From assembly GCA_026168455.1 (NCBI GenBank), contig CM047426.1, positions 69,722,916 to 69,786,915 on the forward strand: a stretch of DNA of 64,000 nt, written 5' to 3'. The notes beneath the pieces were generated by a model. It ran no database searches, was not told where the DNA came from, and saw only the letters and a list, made by a program, of their open reading frames with translations. The first letter of the stretch is position 1. Every line of letters starts with the position of its first letter. This document shows, one piece after another, positions 45,022 through 54,737 of the stretch. This stretch comes from Theocolax elegans (taxonomy: Eukaryota; Arthropoda; Insecta; Hymenoptera; Cerocephalidae). The position numbers and the translations under genes were made by a program.

Positions 45022-46087
45022 TTAAAGGTTTGTTTTAGCTGTATATAGGGCTAGTGCCGCGTACCCATACTTGCCTCGGGTGCGCGACACACGCCCCTTG
45101 ATTGCGACATCCATTAAGTGTTTTAAAAAATTACTATTTAAATGAGAAGAATCTATATTATAGTTTGAATTTTTCAATAATTCATTTTTTTCTATAAACA
45201 TTTTTAGAGTTTCACTAAGATTTTTATTTTTATTTACCTCTATTGTTAGTTTATTAAGAAGCGGCAGAAACTGTGTTATTCTTGTTTGGTTAACATCAAC
45301 CGATGAAAACATTTTTTTTCTTCAAATATCGGATCTCGATTGCTGTTTTCGCAGATTTGGTTCAACTTTCCGAACAATTGAATTTTCTTCATCAAAATAG
45401 CCTGTTCGGTGACAATCTCAAACTAAAATTCCCCCGAATTTTCTTGCAACACATTAAACGATTGGCTAATGAGAGACAATATTGGTGTTTCAATCTCTTT
45501 AGACAATTCGGGTGATGAAATCAATTTATTTTGTGAAAAATCAGTATTTTATTCATTTTCTTTATAATGTATCCGCAGAAGTTAATACATTAAATGAGTT
45601 AACAGCTTTATTACAATTTTCTTGCATCTTTGAATAAATTGTAAATTTTTTTATAGAATGCATCGTTGACTTACCCTTTTTAATTTATTTTTGTGCCCTT
45701 TTTTGTGTAAATCTAAATGTCTTTTAATATTTGATATGACCCATCTATCAGCCTTACCACCTGTATTGTGGCATTTAGTAAGTTTACTTACATAAAAACA
45801 CACAGGGCACTTTATTTTTGCGGAATAAGTATAATCTTGGGACGTATCATCACCTCGATATATTTCTTCTATGGATACATCAATTTCTATCGAACTTGTT
45901 AATATATTACATATACTTGCAGTTCAAAATTTTTTACTTTTTCTACTTTTTTCAAATAAAAATTAATCATTCGAGTTAAAGTTTTTTTACTGACTAAAAT
46001 GAAGAAAATAACATTTTCTGCATTTAATTTCATTGATTTCAATGATTTCATGAACGGTTTTATATATTTTTTCTGCGACAATTTCAC
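45022..46087 (-). pseudogene. Zinc-finger N-terminal part of transposase-like gene, frameshifted
   Basis: The minus strand encodes, in pieces, MKLSQKKYIKPFMKSLKSMK (46087), a fragment SSIEIDVSIEEIYRGDDTS, then a zinc-finger-like KCPVCFY...KADRWVISNIKRHLDLH (near 45815-45700; pattern C-x2-C...H-x3-H). A 96-codon frame with SVDVNQTRITQFLPLLNKLT follows, from 45312 to 45022. A single finger of this CPVC...W..SN..RH...H type is common at the N terminus of insect transposase-like proteins. The reading frame changes several times. The frame runs into a GCAAGTATGGG segment at about 45066, the same TACTTGC-type motif found near the end of the other half (38346). I infer that it is the N-terminal half of the 38346-40292 pseudogene, separated by insertion. 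Confidence 0.5.
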
Positions 46088-46426
46088 ATAGTAATTGCAA
46101 AGTAATACACTGATTACATAGTTTTTGGAATCGATTTCAAAGATAAGTGCTCAATTGATTTCTTTAATGATTAACCCCTCAGAAGATGTGGTTAAAAAAT
46201 TTCTAAGTCCAAATTTTATGAATTCAACTGTTCTTTGTAGCCTGAAATTCACTCTTAATAACAAAATAATAAAGTGGCTCAGCCAGCGTTCAGATCTAAA
46301 GAGTGAAGGTTCAAATCCCGCAGCCAGCTAATTTTTTTTATTTTTGTTTAAATTTATGAATTTTGGCCAACCTATTGGCAATTGTTCACAAATGATAAGA
46401 TAGTAACTATTGCCAATATATACGGT
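46088..46426 (+). mobile_element. Repeat fragment with tRNA-like (SINE-like) end
   Basis: 46165-46285 matches, inverted, 35835-35905. It is followed by TGGCTCAGCCAGCGTTCAG and GGTTCAAATCCC (46310-46321), an A-box/B-box-like pair, then a T-rich tail. The stretch 46365-46425 matches, inverted, the ATTGCC-rich repeat at about 33190-33250. Not a functional tRNA. Confidence 0.4.
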
Positions 46427-46652
46427 GTTACGTGGGTTGGCCTTATTCCCTCTTCCTAGGTAAGGAAAGGTGAGAGACTTAGTAACAAAGACACAAATGA
46501 AGAGTGATCGATTTATTTACTGACAATTATACATGAACCTCTGACTCTGAACTACTCTTAACTACGTTGATGCGTCAATGTTATCCGTTATCTAAGATAG
46601 CTGCGGATCATCTCGTATGTTGCGTACACTCATGTGTGTACGTGACACGTCC
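46427..46652 (-). mobile_element. Possible short LTR
   Basis: The + strand starts TGTTACGTGGG and ends GTACGTGACA, i.e. TG...CA-type inverted ends. On the minus strand an AATAAA lies in the middle (about 46510). It sits downstream, in transcription sense, of the minus-strand gypsy pol remnant at 47493-48765 and could be its 3' LTR. No polypurine tract or target duplication is clear. Confidence 0.35.
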
Positions 46653-47492
46653 AAGGCCGTGAAGGACATCGTCCTCGATATCTAAAAAGAATATGAGAAA
46701 CAATTGCAATATTTTGAAATTTCCCTTTTTTTCAAAAAGATAAAATGAAAGAATTGATAGAATATATGTTTAAAGATTCCTTTTTCTCATGTTCTTTTCT
46801 TACAAAATTGTTTATTTTTTTCTTCTATTTTTCTTTTATTTCGTATTTAGTTTCTAATTATTATTTATATATGTTTTTAATAATACATATTCGCGTTTAT
46901 TAATTTATAAATTTAGCGGTGATTAGTTAATTCTACGTAGGATTAAACAATAAACTATAATTCTTCCATAGTTCCGACCACATTCATATACTGTTAACGC
47001 TGAATGACTTATATGGATGTTAATGAAGACGAAAAGGATGATGGATGATGTAGAATCCATGTTATTCTGCAAGAGAATAATCGTAGTTTTATACATTTGT
47101 ATACTTGTGAATATTCGTGAAGTATTTAATTTTTTTTCATTTATTACTCATCCGTTTTATTTAATTAGAAATCTAACTAGTTTACATAATAGATAAAACA
47201 AATAATGAGATTTATTTAGTTACCCTAACATGTCAATAAAAAATTCTTGTATCTGTGTTTGAAGTGGTACAATTTCAATATGAGAGAAAAGGTAGTTTAA
47301 TTATTGTACTTAAAAAAATGTGTATACTTGTAAGGGCGTCCAATACCGAGAGAAAAAAAGGAGGATGAGAAAGAAAATGGATTATATATAATGAATATTT
47401 TCCTCATTTCCATGTTTTTCCGCTCGTTCGTTAATACTAGTTTTCCGTTTACGCGATAAATATTGTTTTTTTGCATGATTATGAGAAGTTTG
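46653..47492. other. AT-rich region downstream of gypsy pol remnant
   Basis: No coding sequence recognised. It may be the 3' untranslated part of the decayed element. Confidence 0.4.
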
Positions 47493-48765
47493 TCAAGGTG
47501 GAGGATCTTTTACAGTTGCAGCTCGCTTAATTTTATTAATATGGGTGATTTTAGTACTGCTGTCATTTTGTAATTTAACGTTGTTATTTTTATAATTTAT
47601 TTCTACTATCTCGTATGGGCCTTCGTACTGTTTTTGGAATTTACCTATTTGGGGTTCTTTTAACAAATAAACCATCTCCCCTTCTTTAAAATGTTTCACA
47701 TTTGGTTTTCTATCATTATATTATTTAGATCTATACTTTGCTTGAACTAGGTTCATGGCAGCAAGAGTTTGATTTTGAATTAGGGAAGAAGTTAACTCTG
47801 TTAAATAATCACCATAATTTTGTATACTATCTTTCGGTGGAAAACTAGATGGTGTACGAGCTTTCTACCCGAAAACTAGTTCATGTGGAGTAAATTTCGT
47901 AGCTTCATGCTACGTGCAGTTATATGCATGTTGACATACTGACAACCATTTGTCCCATTCATTCATATTGTCTACATATTGTTCCAAGTATTCCGTTAAC
48001 GTGTGGTGCATTCTCTCAATTTCGCCTTGAGATTGGGAATGATAAGCTGTAGATGTGTATTTGTTTATTCTGAAAATTTTTGCGAACTGCTATAGTAATC
48101 GATTTTGAAAGTGTGAACCTTGATCCGCGATAATAACACGTGGGGGTCCAAAATATGCGATTATTTTATCTACAATAGTTTTCGTTATCCCTTGCGCGTT
48201 CGCGAATTTGACTGGGGGTAATACAAGAAATTTTGTGAGCCAACATTATGCTATTAGTACGTAACGATTTCCATTATCGGTAGGTTTTAATAATCCGTAA
48301 AAATCTAAGGAAATCTTGTCAAATGCTCAGGCCGGAGTGTCGTTTATTAATAATGGCAATTTTGTTTTAACACGAACTAATTTTTTGACTTGACATCCTT
48401 CACATACTAGAACGAATTGGTATACTTCCGGTCTCATGTTCCTCCAACAGTAATCACCTGCGATTTTTTTGTATGTTTTATTTATTCCCCTATGTGCTCC
48501 AATTGTTGATTTATGATATTTTTTAAGGCTGTCTTTGGTGCGTCTATTTCGTCTAATTTAATTTGATAAAATCCCTATTTTAAAACAATTGCTGTTATAT
48601 ATTGGCTCGATGCTAGATTGTCTACAATATCTGCAGTTAAGTGTAATGGGTAACATGATCCAACAGTGATTTAGTTTAATTTCCGAAACTCAGTGACAAG
48701 TCTCCATCTTTAATTTCCCTGAGCATCCGGATGCTTTGGTATAATCCACATAGGTGAACAATATG
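47493..48765 (-). pseudogene. Ty3/gypsy pol remnant (RT start fused to integrase), internal deletion
   Basis: In minus order: an RT piece SPMWIIPKHPDAQGN (near 48750) and CYPLHLTADIVDNLASSQYI (about 48650-48600), then DAPKTAL. The frame then jumps directly to the integrase zinc domain (HKSTIGAHRGINKTYKKIAGDYCW, CEGCQVKK). The integrase core follows (PTDNGNRYVLIA, ADQGSHFQNRLL, STAYHSQSQGEIERMHHTL) and a GPY-type C terminus (YEGPYEIVEINY) in the open frame 47699-47493. The remaining palm, thumb and RNase H, normally well over 1 kb, are missing. Several stops interrupt the rest. The right edge abuts the LTR that begins at 48767. Confidence 0.75.
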
Positions 48766-48766
48766 G

Positions 48767-49806
48767 TGTGACGTGGTATTCGCGTGCCCGGGTGAAATTA
48801 ATTAATTTATATAATTAATAAAAACCGTTGGGCCGCGTTGCCCAATACCGCGCACACAATTAATTTATTTTCCGAACTGCGGGCTGTCGCCAGAAACGCG
48901 AGTTCGCTGGGACGTACGGTATGGAGGGTTCGGGCGATCCTCCTTGCCTCGACACGATTGATAAAAATTAAAGGATGTCGGCGGGAGCGGGGAGAACAAA
49001 ATAAACACTCAATTAATTAAAATAAAAAGAAATAAAACATTTATTTTAATTTACATTAACAATTTGGCCATCCAGGCCTCGTGCCGCGACAATGTTACTT
49101 CGCGCGGGCGGAAGTATCGGGAGCCAACCGGATCGAGATCCTCGCCTGCGGTTGACTTGACCCTGATTTCCGCTATTCGGGTACCGGCGTACCCAAATAC
49201 ACTCCCGAGGTCTCACACACACATACACTCTCGGGGTAATGGGGGAACGCGCGGTAGTACAGAAAACACTTACCGGGATTCGCCCCGTGGATGGCCCAGC
49301 CGATCCGTGTCCCTTTTCGTCCTCCTGGGCAACGGGGGACGACGTCGGCTGCGGTGGTGGAAGGCGCCCCTGTGCCGCGGCGAGTGCCTCGCGAACCGCG
49401 TCCGCACTCACTGAAACACTTCCCGTCCTTAACACACACACCAAAACCACTCGCGGCTCACCTCGCGAGGACGATCCGGGTATCGACGGCTTTGCGCCTC
49501 ACGCGCCTTTTCTCAGCCGGAAAACTATCAATCACGACACCGGATAAGTTTGTCCGCCTCGAGCGGCGGATCGGGACATACTACTAGGTATCTCCTAATT
49601 TTCGAAAAAGGGATGAGAGTGGAGAACACACACACACACTCGCGCTCTCATCCCTACGTACCATTGCACGTAGTTATACACTTTGATCGACGTAAACAAA
49701 TGTCGTCGGTTGGCCTTGACATACCAAAGGCTCCGACGACTTACATTTAACAGGATTTTAAATGCTTTGTTCACCGCGAAAAGATTGTGTGACGATTTCC
49801 GTCACA
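48767..49806 (-). mobile_element. Complete LTR (1,040 bp), TGTGACG...CGTCACA ends
   Basis: The + strand starts TGTGACGTGG (48767) and ends TTTCCGTCACA (49806), giving 7-bp inverted ends TGTGACG/CGTCACA. Immediately to the right on the + strand comes AAG plus a C run, a minus-strand polypurine tract, so this is the 3' LTR of a minus-strand element. A minus-strand AATAAA lies at about 49040. The GC-rich middle (49060-49600) produces overlapping spurious frames. A stem-loop at 49702-49740 is conserved in the second LTR fragment at 51784-51822. The insertion abuts gypsy pol sequence on the left. Confidence 0.8.
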
Positions 49807-49819
49807 AAGCCCCCCCCCT
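49807..49819 (-). other. Polypurine tract
   Basis: On the minus strand GTCTAGGGGGGGGGCTT immediately precedes the LTR start TGTGACGG, the expected site of plus-strand DNA priming. A matching tract precedes the LTR fragment at 51888. Confidence 0.7.
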
Positions 49820-49901
49820 AGACTCTAGTTCCCTCAGGAAGGCCGAGTCGAAAGAAGGCACAATCTATTCGCGACCGCGCGCTGTCCTCTTCTCTCTTCA
49901 A

Positions 49902-51654
49902 TCAGTGGCGGGAAGGGATGCGGTCCTTGAGGATACGGACCACCTCCTGTCCTATATCTCGTGCCACATCAGCTGGGAGATTGGCAGCAGCCTCCAGCAA
50001 CATACGACATTCCCTGAGAATGTCCGCCTCGTTGCTGGATTGTGCTGTCGACCCAGCTGAAGAATCCGATACCTCCAAAGATGTACGGGGTTTAGACCCA
50101 TTTCTCGACTTTGGTGTCGGCTGACGAGATGGCCCAGCCATCCTCGTAGCGTCGACTTCCATCGGGGTGGGCCGTCGCAAGTCGCTAGGCCGAGCCTTCT
50201 GCGATTGCTCCCCACGAGATTTCGGAGCAGAGGTCTTGGTCTTACCCTTTCCACTGACTCGTTGGACAGGGACTGGCTTAGCCCCGCTCTCTTCGCGTCC
50301 CTGCCTTTCTGCTTCCGCTGCTTGGTCGCTGGTCGAGGGAGCGTTCAGGCTTTCTCTGTACTCCCTCGACTTCTGGTCCGCTTTGGCTCGGACAACCGCA
50401 CTTAGGGCTGCCTTCACTTGCTCGAAGGGCCCCGTGGAATCCAAGCCAAATGCAGCGGCCTGGCGGCGAGTCGCCTCTTCCACACGGCGACCCACCACCA
50501 CTTCCGCATTGGAAGGTTTGTTGCTGCAAGGCTTCACACACGAGCCCTTCCTAGCGCCCTCCTTGCGGGTGGGCGTCTCCACCCGTCGCCTCTTCGACTC
50601 CTTCGGACCTGCCCGTGGCGTTAGTTGCTTCGGTGCCTGTGGCGAGACAGGGACCTTAGCGGCCGGTGCAACGGGGTCAGATGGCACGAAGGGGGAGTAA
50701 CCCCGTTCTCGGACCCACAAATCATGCGGCTCCGAACATCTGGGGCACTCCCTCACAGTCACCCCTCGGCGTCCGCAATTAAGACAGTATGTCTTTTGCG
50801 AAATCGCACACTCCCGGTGACTGTGGTCGTTCGCCCAGCAATTGTAGCAGGCGTTTTTAGGGGGATCTACCGACCGATCGAATGGGATTGCTACCAATCG
50901 TCGGAGGACAATTCCCCTAGTGATGACCGGGCCGGATGTAGATGACCCAGTCTTCGCCTGCTTGGGCAGGGACTCGACCCCAACATCGAGTTTCCCTGCT
51001 CGTGATGGACCTACGACAGGTGTCCCTGCTTCCGAGAACGGCCGAATCATTGCTCGGGGTATGACGGGGACTCCTGATTCGTAGTCGTCCATCGTCAATT
51101 GCCTGTTGCCGCTAGATTTCTTCTTCTTGCGGCGTGGGCGATTTGCGGCGACGAACTTCTGCTGCTCCCGTTCTGCCTCACGCAGATCCTCAGCATACTC
51201 TGCGGGGTAGATGTTGGCGGATGGCCCCGGTACTAATACCGCAGGCACATCCACTTCCATCCGCTCCACTGGGGTTGACTCAACCGACGAAGTGAGGTCC
51301 ACCGTTGAGGCACGTGGTGTCCCTTCCAACTCCCTAGCACCTGGTCGATGTCCCGCACCGACTGGGCACATCCAGCGATCGGGTCATCTGCAGGTACCTC
51401 GAAGAATTCGGGAGACACCGGAGTTACCTCGTTAGTGGTCTCCAAAGTCGGGGGCTTTCCCCCAGCAGTAAGAACTGAGGTGGAGATGGAGTGACGCCGT
51501 CTCCTGCTTCCAGGTCTCGGGCGTCCGGCGATATTGCGCGACGATTTCTGGCCGCCTCCTTCTCAAACCGGCGGTGGCCTTCTTCATCGCGCTCGATCGC
51601 TCTTTGTTGGAGCATCTGCTCCGTCAGGGCGATCAACTCGCCGTTTGGATCCAT
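49902..51654 (-). pseudogene. Gag-like protein with zinc knuckles, two frameshifts near the N terminus
   Basis: The ATG at 51654 (MDPNGELIALTEQMLQQRAIE) opens a helical, charged N terminus. The frame changes near 51450 and again near 51370, after which 489 codons are open to 49902. A knuckle region lies near 50850-50730: CYNCWANDHSHREC (C-x2-C-x4-H-x4-C), then CLNCGRRGVTVREC, where the His position is Val. That variant second knuckle followed by CPRC is familiar from insect gypsy Gag proteins. The rest is Pro/Ser/Lys/Arg-rich with a C-terminal helix (ECRMLLEAAANLPADVARDI). It lies between the LTR fragment at 51718-51888 and the PPT-LTR at 49806. It is therefore either the gag of a pol-less element or a third ORF in the 3' part of a gypsy element. 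Confidence 0.7.
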
Positions 51655-51717
51655 CTGGGAGCTGAAGTAAAACAGAAGCTTATTAGTCATAATTAAAATA
51701 TAAATTACGAATAAGGG

Positions 51718-51888
51718 AGAATTGCTCTAATCCCTACGTACTATTTCGCACGTAATTGTAGACTTGAGTTCAAGTAAACAAATGTCGTCGGTTGGCCTTG
51801 ACATACCAAAGGCTCCGACGACTTACAATTAAAATGAATTTAAATACCTCTTTTGCCCCGAATAGATTGTGTGACTATTTCCGTCACA
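51718..51888 (-). mobile_element. Truncated LTR of the same family (about 170 bp)
   Basis: Ends TTTCCGTCACA at 51888 and matches 49650-49806 at roughly 80 percent, with a perfectly conserved 54-bp block at 51773-51826. The LTR is cut at about 51718, where unrelated AT-rich sequence leads to the gag-like ATG at 51654. Confidence 0.7.
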
Positions 51889-51903
51889 AAGCCCCCCCCC
51901 CCT
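51889..51903 (-). other. Polypurine tract of the second copy
   Basis: A run of about 12 C (+ strand) directly right of the truncated LTR, in the same context as 49807-49819. Confidence 0.7.
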
Positions 51904-51949
51904 AGACTCTACTTCCCTCGGGAAGGCCGAATGAAAGAAGGCACAATCT

Positions 51950-52425
51950 ATTTGTAACCGCGCGCTGGTTTCTTCTCTCTTCGATCAGTGACGGGAAGGG
52001 ATACGGTCCTTAAGGATACGGACCACCTCCTGTCCTACGTCTCGTGCTACATCAGCTGGGAGATTGGCAGCGGCCTCCAGCAACATGCGACATTCCCTAA
52101 GAATGTCCGTCTCGTTGCTGGTTTAAGCTGTCATCCCAGCTGAAGAAGCCAATACTTCCGAAGATGTACGGGGTTTAGAACCACTTCCCGACTTTGGTGT
52201 CGGCTGACGAGATGGCCCAGTCATCCTCATAGCGTCAACTTCCATCGGGGTGGGCCGTCACAAGTCGCTAGATCGAGCCTTCTGCGACTGTTTCTCACGA
52301 GGTTACGGGACAGAGGTCTTGGTCCTATCCTTCCCACTGACTTGTTGGACAGGAACTGGCTGAGCCCCGATCTCTTCGCGTCCCTGCCTATCCGGTTTCA
52401 CTGCTTCACCGATGTTGGCGTGGCA
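51950..52425 (-). pseudogene. C-terminal remnant of the same gag-like protein
   Basis: Minus-strand translation gives ECRMLLEAAANLPADVARDV, GQEVVRILKDRIPSRH and upstream GPSRQPTPKS, nearly the same as the end of the 49902-51654 protein, with stop codons and substitutions. Only about 150 codons remain. It lies directly downstream of the integrase stop at about 52494, so it marks either a junction between two elements or the end of a third ORF. Confidence 0.65.
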
Positions 52426-52493
52426 TACAGTCATAAGGCCTAGCTTTCGCTGACAGTTCTCACGTACGTCGATACGTCTTCCCTACCGCTTAC

Positions 52494-53281
52494 ATGGTAA
52501 CTCGAGGTGGTACATATCTCTTCACATCGGATATGTGTAGCTCGGTCCGTTTCCGACCAGACCCTTCTAGTCTCAGAACTACTGGAGGTAGTATTTTTCA
52601 ACCTCAAAGGGTCCGTCATACTTTGGCACCAGTTTAGCAGATATGCCCTTTGCACCTTGGGAAAGCGTTCGGCACTTCCTCATGACTAGATCTTCTACCT
52701 GAAATGAGGCAATACGTCTGTTTCTGCTGTAGGTCTTTTCTTGACGTCTTTGCTCTTTGTTAATGTATTTCTGGATCAAGTCGCGCAGAGCATCAAGTCT
52801 TTTAAGTCGATCTAGCCATACTTCGGGATTGTCCAGGATCTTAAATTCCTGTTTTTCCACTTCCCTGCGGAGACTCTTCACAGGTTGTGGATGACGCCCG
52901 AAGTTTAAGAACGCGGGTGAGACTTTGGTACTTGACTGCATTGCCGTGTTTATTGCATGGCGAAATTCGTGCAAGTATGTGTCCCACCCACGATGATCCG
53001 AATCCACAAACGTCGCAATCATCGTTTTTAACGTTCTATTTGTTCTCTCCACCGGGTTGGCTTGTGGTCGGTAAGGAGGGGTTCTGACATGTTTTATGCC
53101 ATACTCCTCCAGCATTCGCGACATGATGCCGTTGATTAACTCAGTCCCATTATCCGTTATTAGGAAATCTGGCGTTTCCCAACGGAAGACTACGAGTTCC
53201 TCGAATGCTTTCGACACCGACTTAACGGTCGCCGTACGTAATGGTTTGAGGTCTATCCACCTTGTAAACAAGTCTTGAAAT
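52494..53281 (-). pseudogene. Gypsy integrase, catalytic core 3' part and GPF C terminus
   Basis: 230 codons are open from 53271 to 52579. They contain FLITDNGTELINGIM (second catalytic Asp), PVERTNRTLKTMIA (catalytic Glu, spaced as in a D,D-35-E core), DTYLHEFRHAINTAM and KYDGPFEVEK, a GPF/Y module. A one-base shift in an A run near 52597 then moves the frame; the continuation ILPPVVLRLEG...HISDVKRYVPPRV ends at a TAA near 52494. The part with the first catalytic Asp is at 53787-54737, on the other side of an inserted LTR. Confidence 0.75.
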
Positions 53282-53286
53282 ACTAT

Positions 53287-53781
53287 TGTTTAGTCTCAAA
53301 ATCACGCTAAACCCACGACGCTCATTTTCTCACGTACGGAAATTCCCCAAACCTTGCAATAAATAAAAAATCTCATCTTCATACATACAATATACCTTCT
53401 TATCCCTCAACACATGTTCGAAATCCGTACTCTATCAAGTTTTACCCATTTTTTGCATACTTCTACTGTCAACCATTCTTTCCTTTAGTCCGTTTTTAAA
53501 TTTCCTATCGTAAATCCCTTCCATTTTTCATACGCATTTTCCCTTCATCCCCGTTTTCAACCATCGGCACTCGAACTTTACTCGTCAGTCTATCAACGAC
53601 ACGCATCATGCGCACAGAAACAAGATATTACACACAAACACTTTACTTTGTTAAGTCATTAATTTAAGTTGTATATTCATTAATTCTAATCTGTAAACAG
53701 TAGAGAATAAAATCATATTCATAAATAAATATTTGCGTAAGATTAATTTCTCGCGTAAAGTCTCAATAACGAGACAAAACA
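53287..53781. mobile_element. Solo LTR (495 bp) inserted in integrase, 5-bp target duplication
   Basis: The + strand begins TGTTTAGTCTC and ends GAGACAAAACA (TG...CA). ACTAT lies directly on both sides, at 53282-53286 and 53782-53786. Removing the LTR and one ACTAT restores continuity of the integrase frame in reading sense (residues around KYIIV and FQDLFTRWIDL). No internal region is present. The family is different from the other LTRs here. The + strand carries AATAAA at about 53360. Orientation is undetermined. Confidence 0.85.
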
Positions 53782-53786
53782 ACTAT

Positions 53787-54737
53787 GATGTATTTGTATT
53801 GACTTTTACTACGTGGAAGCTCCATTACGTCTGCTGCCACAACAGCCCAGGGACTCTCAGTGTTACGTTTACCCATCAAGCCTTGAGGACCTGCTTGAGA
53901 CGTCTTATAACTCTGACAGATCAGACACTGTAAAACAAATTGGCGGGTATCGTGGTAGATACCTGGCCAATAATAGTCTCTGGCAACACGTTCGTAAGTC
54001 TTTTCGACTCCCATATGACCCATGGATGGGTGGAAATGAGAATCTACTAAGACTCGGTTCCTCTGCTCTAAGGATAGAACAAGGCGCCAGCCTTCTTCTC
54101 GTTCTGTTACAGAGTCCAAGAGTTTATCACTTGTAAAACGATATAGCATATCATCCTCAATTTTCCACTCCGGAAATTTCTGAGGGCATGAGCGTACATC
54201 GTTTAATCTAGCGATATACCATGCGTCTGTAATTACTTCGAACGAGGCAATCTCTTCTTCGTCGGGGTCTGGGTTGACGGCACGAGAAAGCGCGTCCGGG
54301 ACATAGTGCAGGGCTCCTTTCTTATGCACTATTTCAAAGTCCCATTGCTGCATTTCAAGTATCCATCGTGCCAACCTACCCGACGGCTCTCTGAGATTTT
54401 TGAGCCATTTGAGAGCACTATGGTCGGTCACAGCCGTGAATCGATAGGCCTCAATGTATGGTCTCAATCTCTTAATAGCCCATATGAGAGCCAAGCATTC
54501 TTTTACCGTTGTCATGTAATTACGTTCAGCGCGATTTAATAATCGGCTGACGTAGACAATCGGATGCTCGAAACCCTCGTCGTCCAGTTGCGTCAACACC
54601 GCACCTATTGCTAAGTCACTAGCGTCACTTTGGACGGTAAATGGCTTAGAAAAGTCTGGACGGGCTAGTATAGGCGCTTCAGCTAACGCAACTCTAAGCT
54701 GACAGAACGCCTCCTCCTGCTCTCGCCCCAATCCCAA
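53787..54737 (-). pseudogene. Gypsy RNase H and integrase N-terminal part
   Basis: The open frame 54737-53763, read up to the LTR, encodes FTVQSDASDLAIGAVLTQ (RNase H), ECLALIWAIKRLRPYI, FTAVTDHSALKWL and DALSRAVN. The integrase HHCC zinc domain follows (FHPSMGHMGVEKTY, LQCLICQSYK), then ADVMELP with the first catalytic Asp. The 5' edge is a frameshift (a C missing against the second copy near 54723). This is the copy that connects to integrase; a near-identical copy of its first part is at 55302-55700. Confidence 0.75.

Noticed and set aside
46270..46335. Functional tRNA gene
   Set aside because: Only the B-box half is convincing; no complete cloverleaf.
49046..49587. Several overlapping ORFs in the GC-rich part of the complete LTR
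   Set aside because: They lie within LTR boundaries on both strands and are explained by high GC content.
50167..50945. Plus-strand ORFs opposite the gag-like protein
   Set aside because: Shadows of the minus-strand coding sequence, which carries zinc knuckles.
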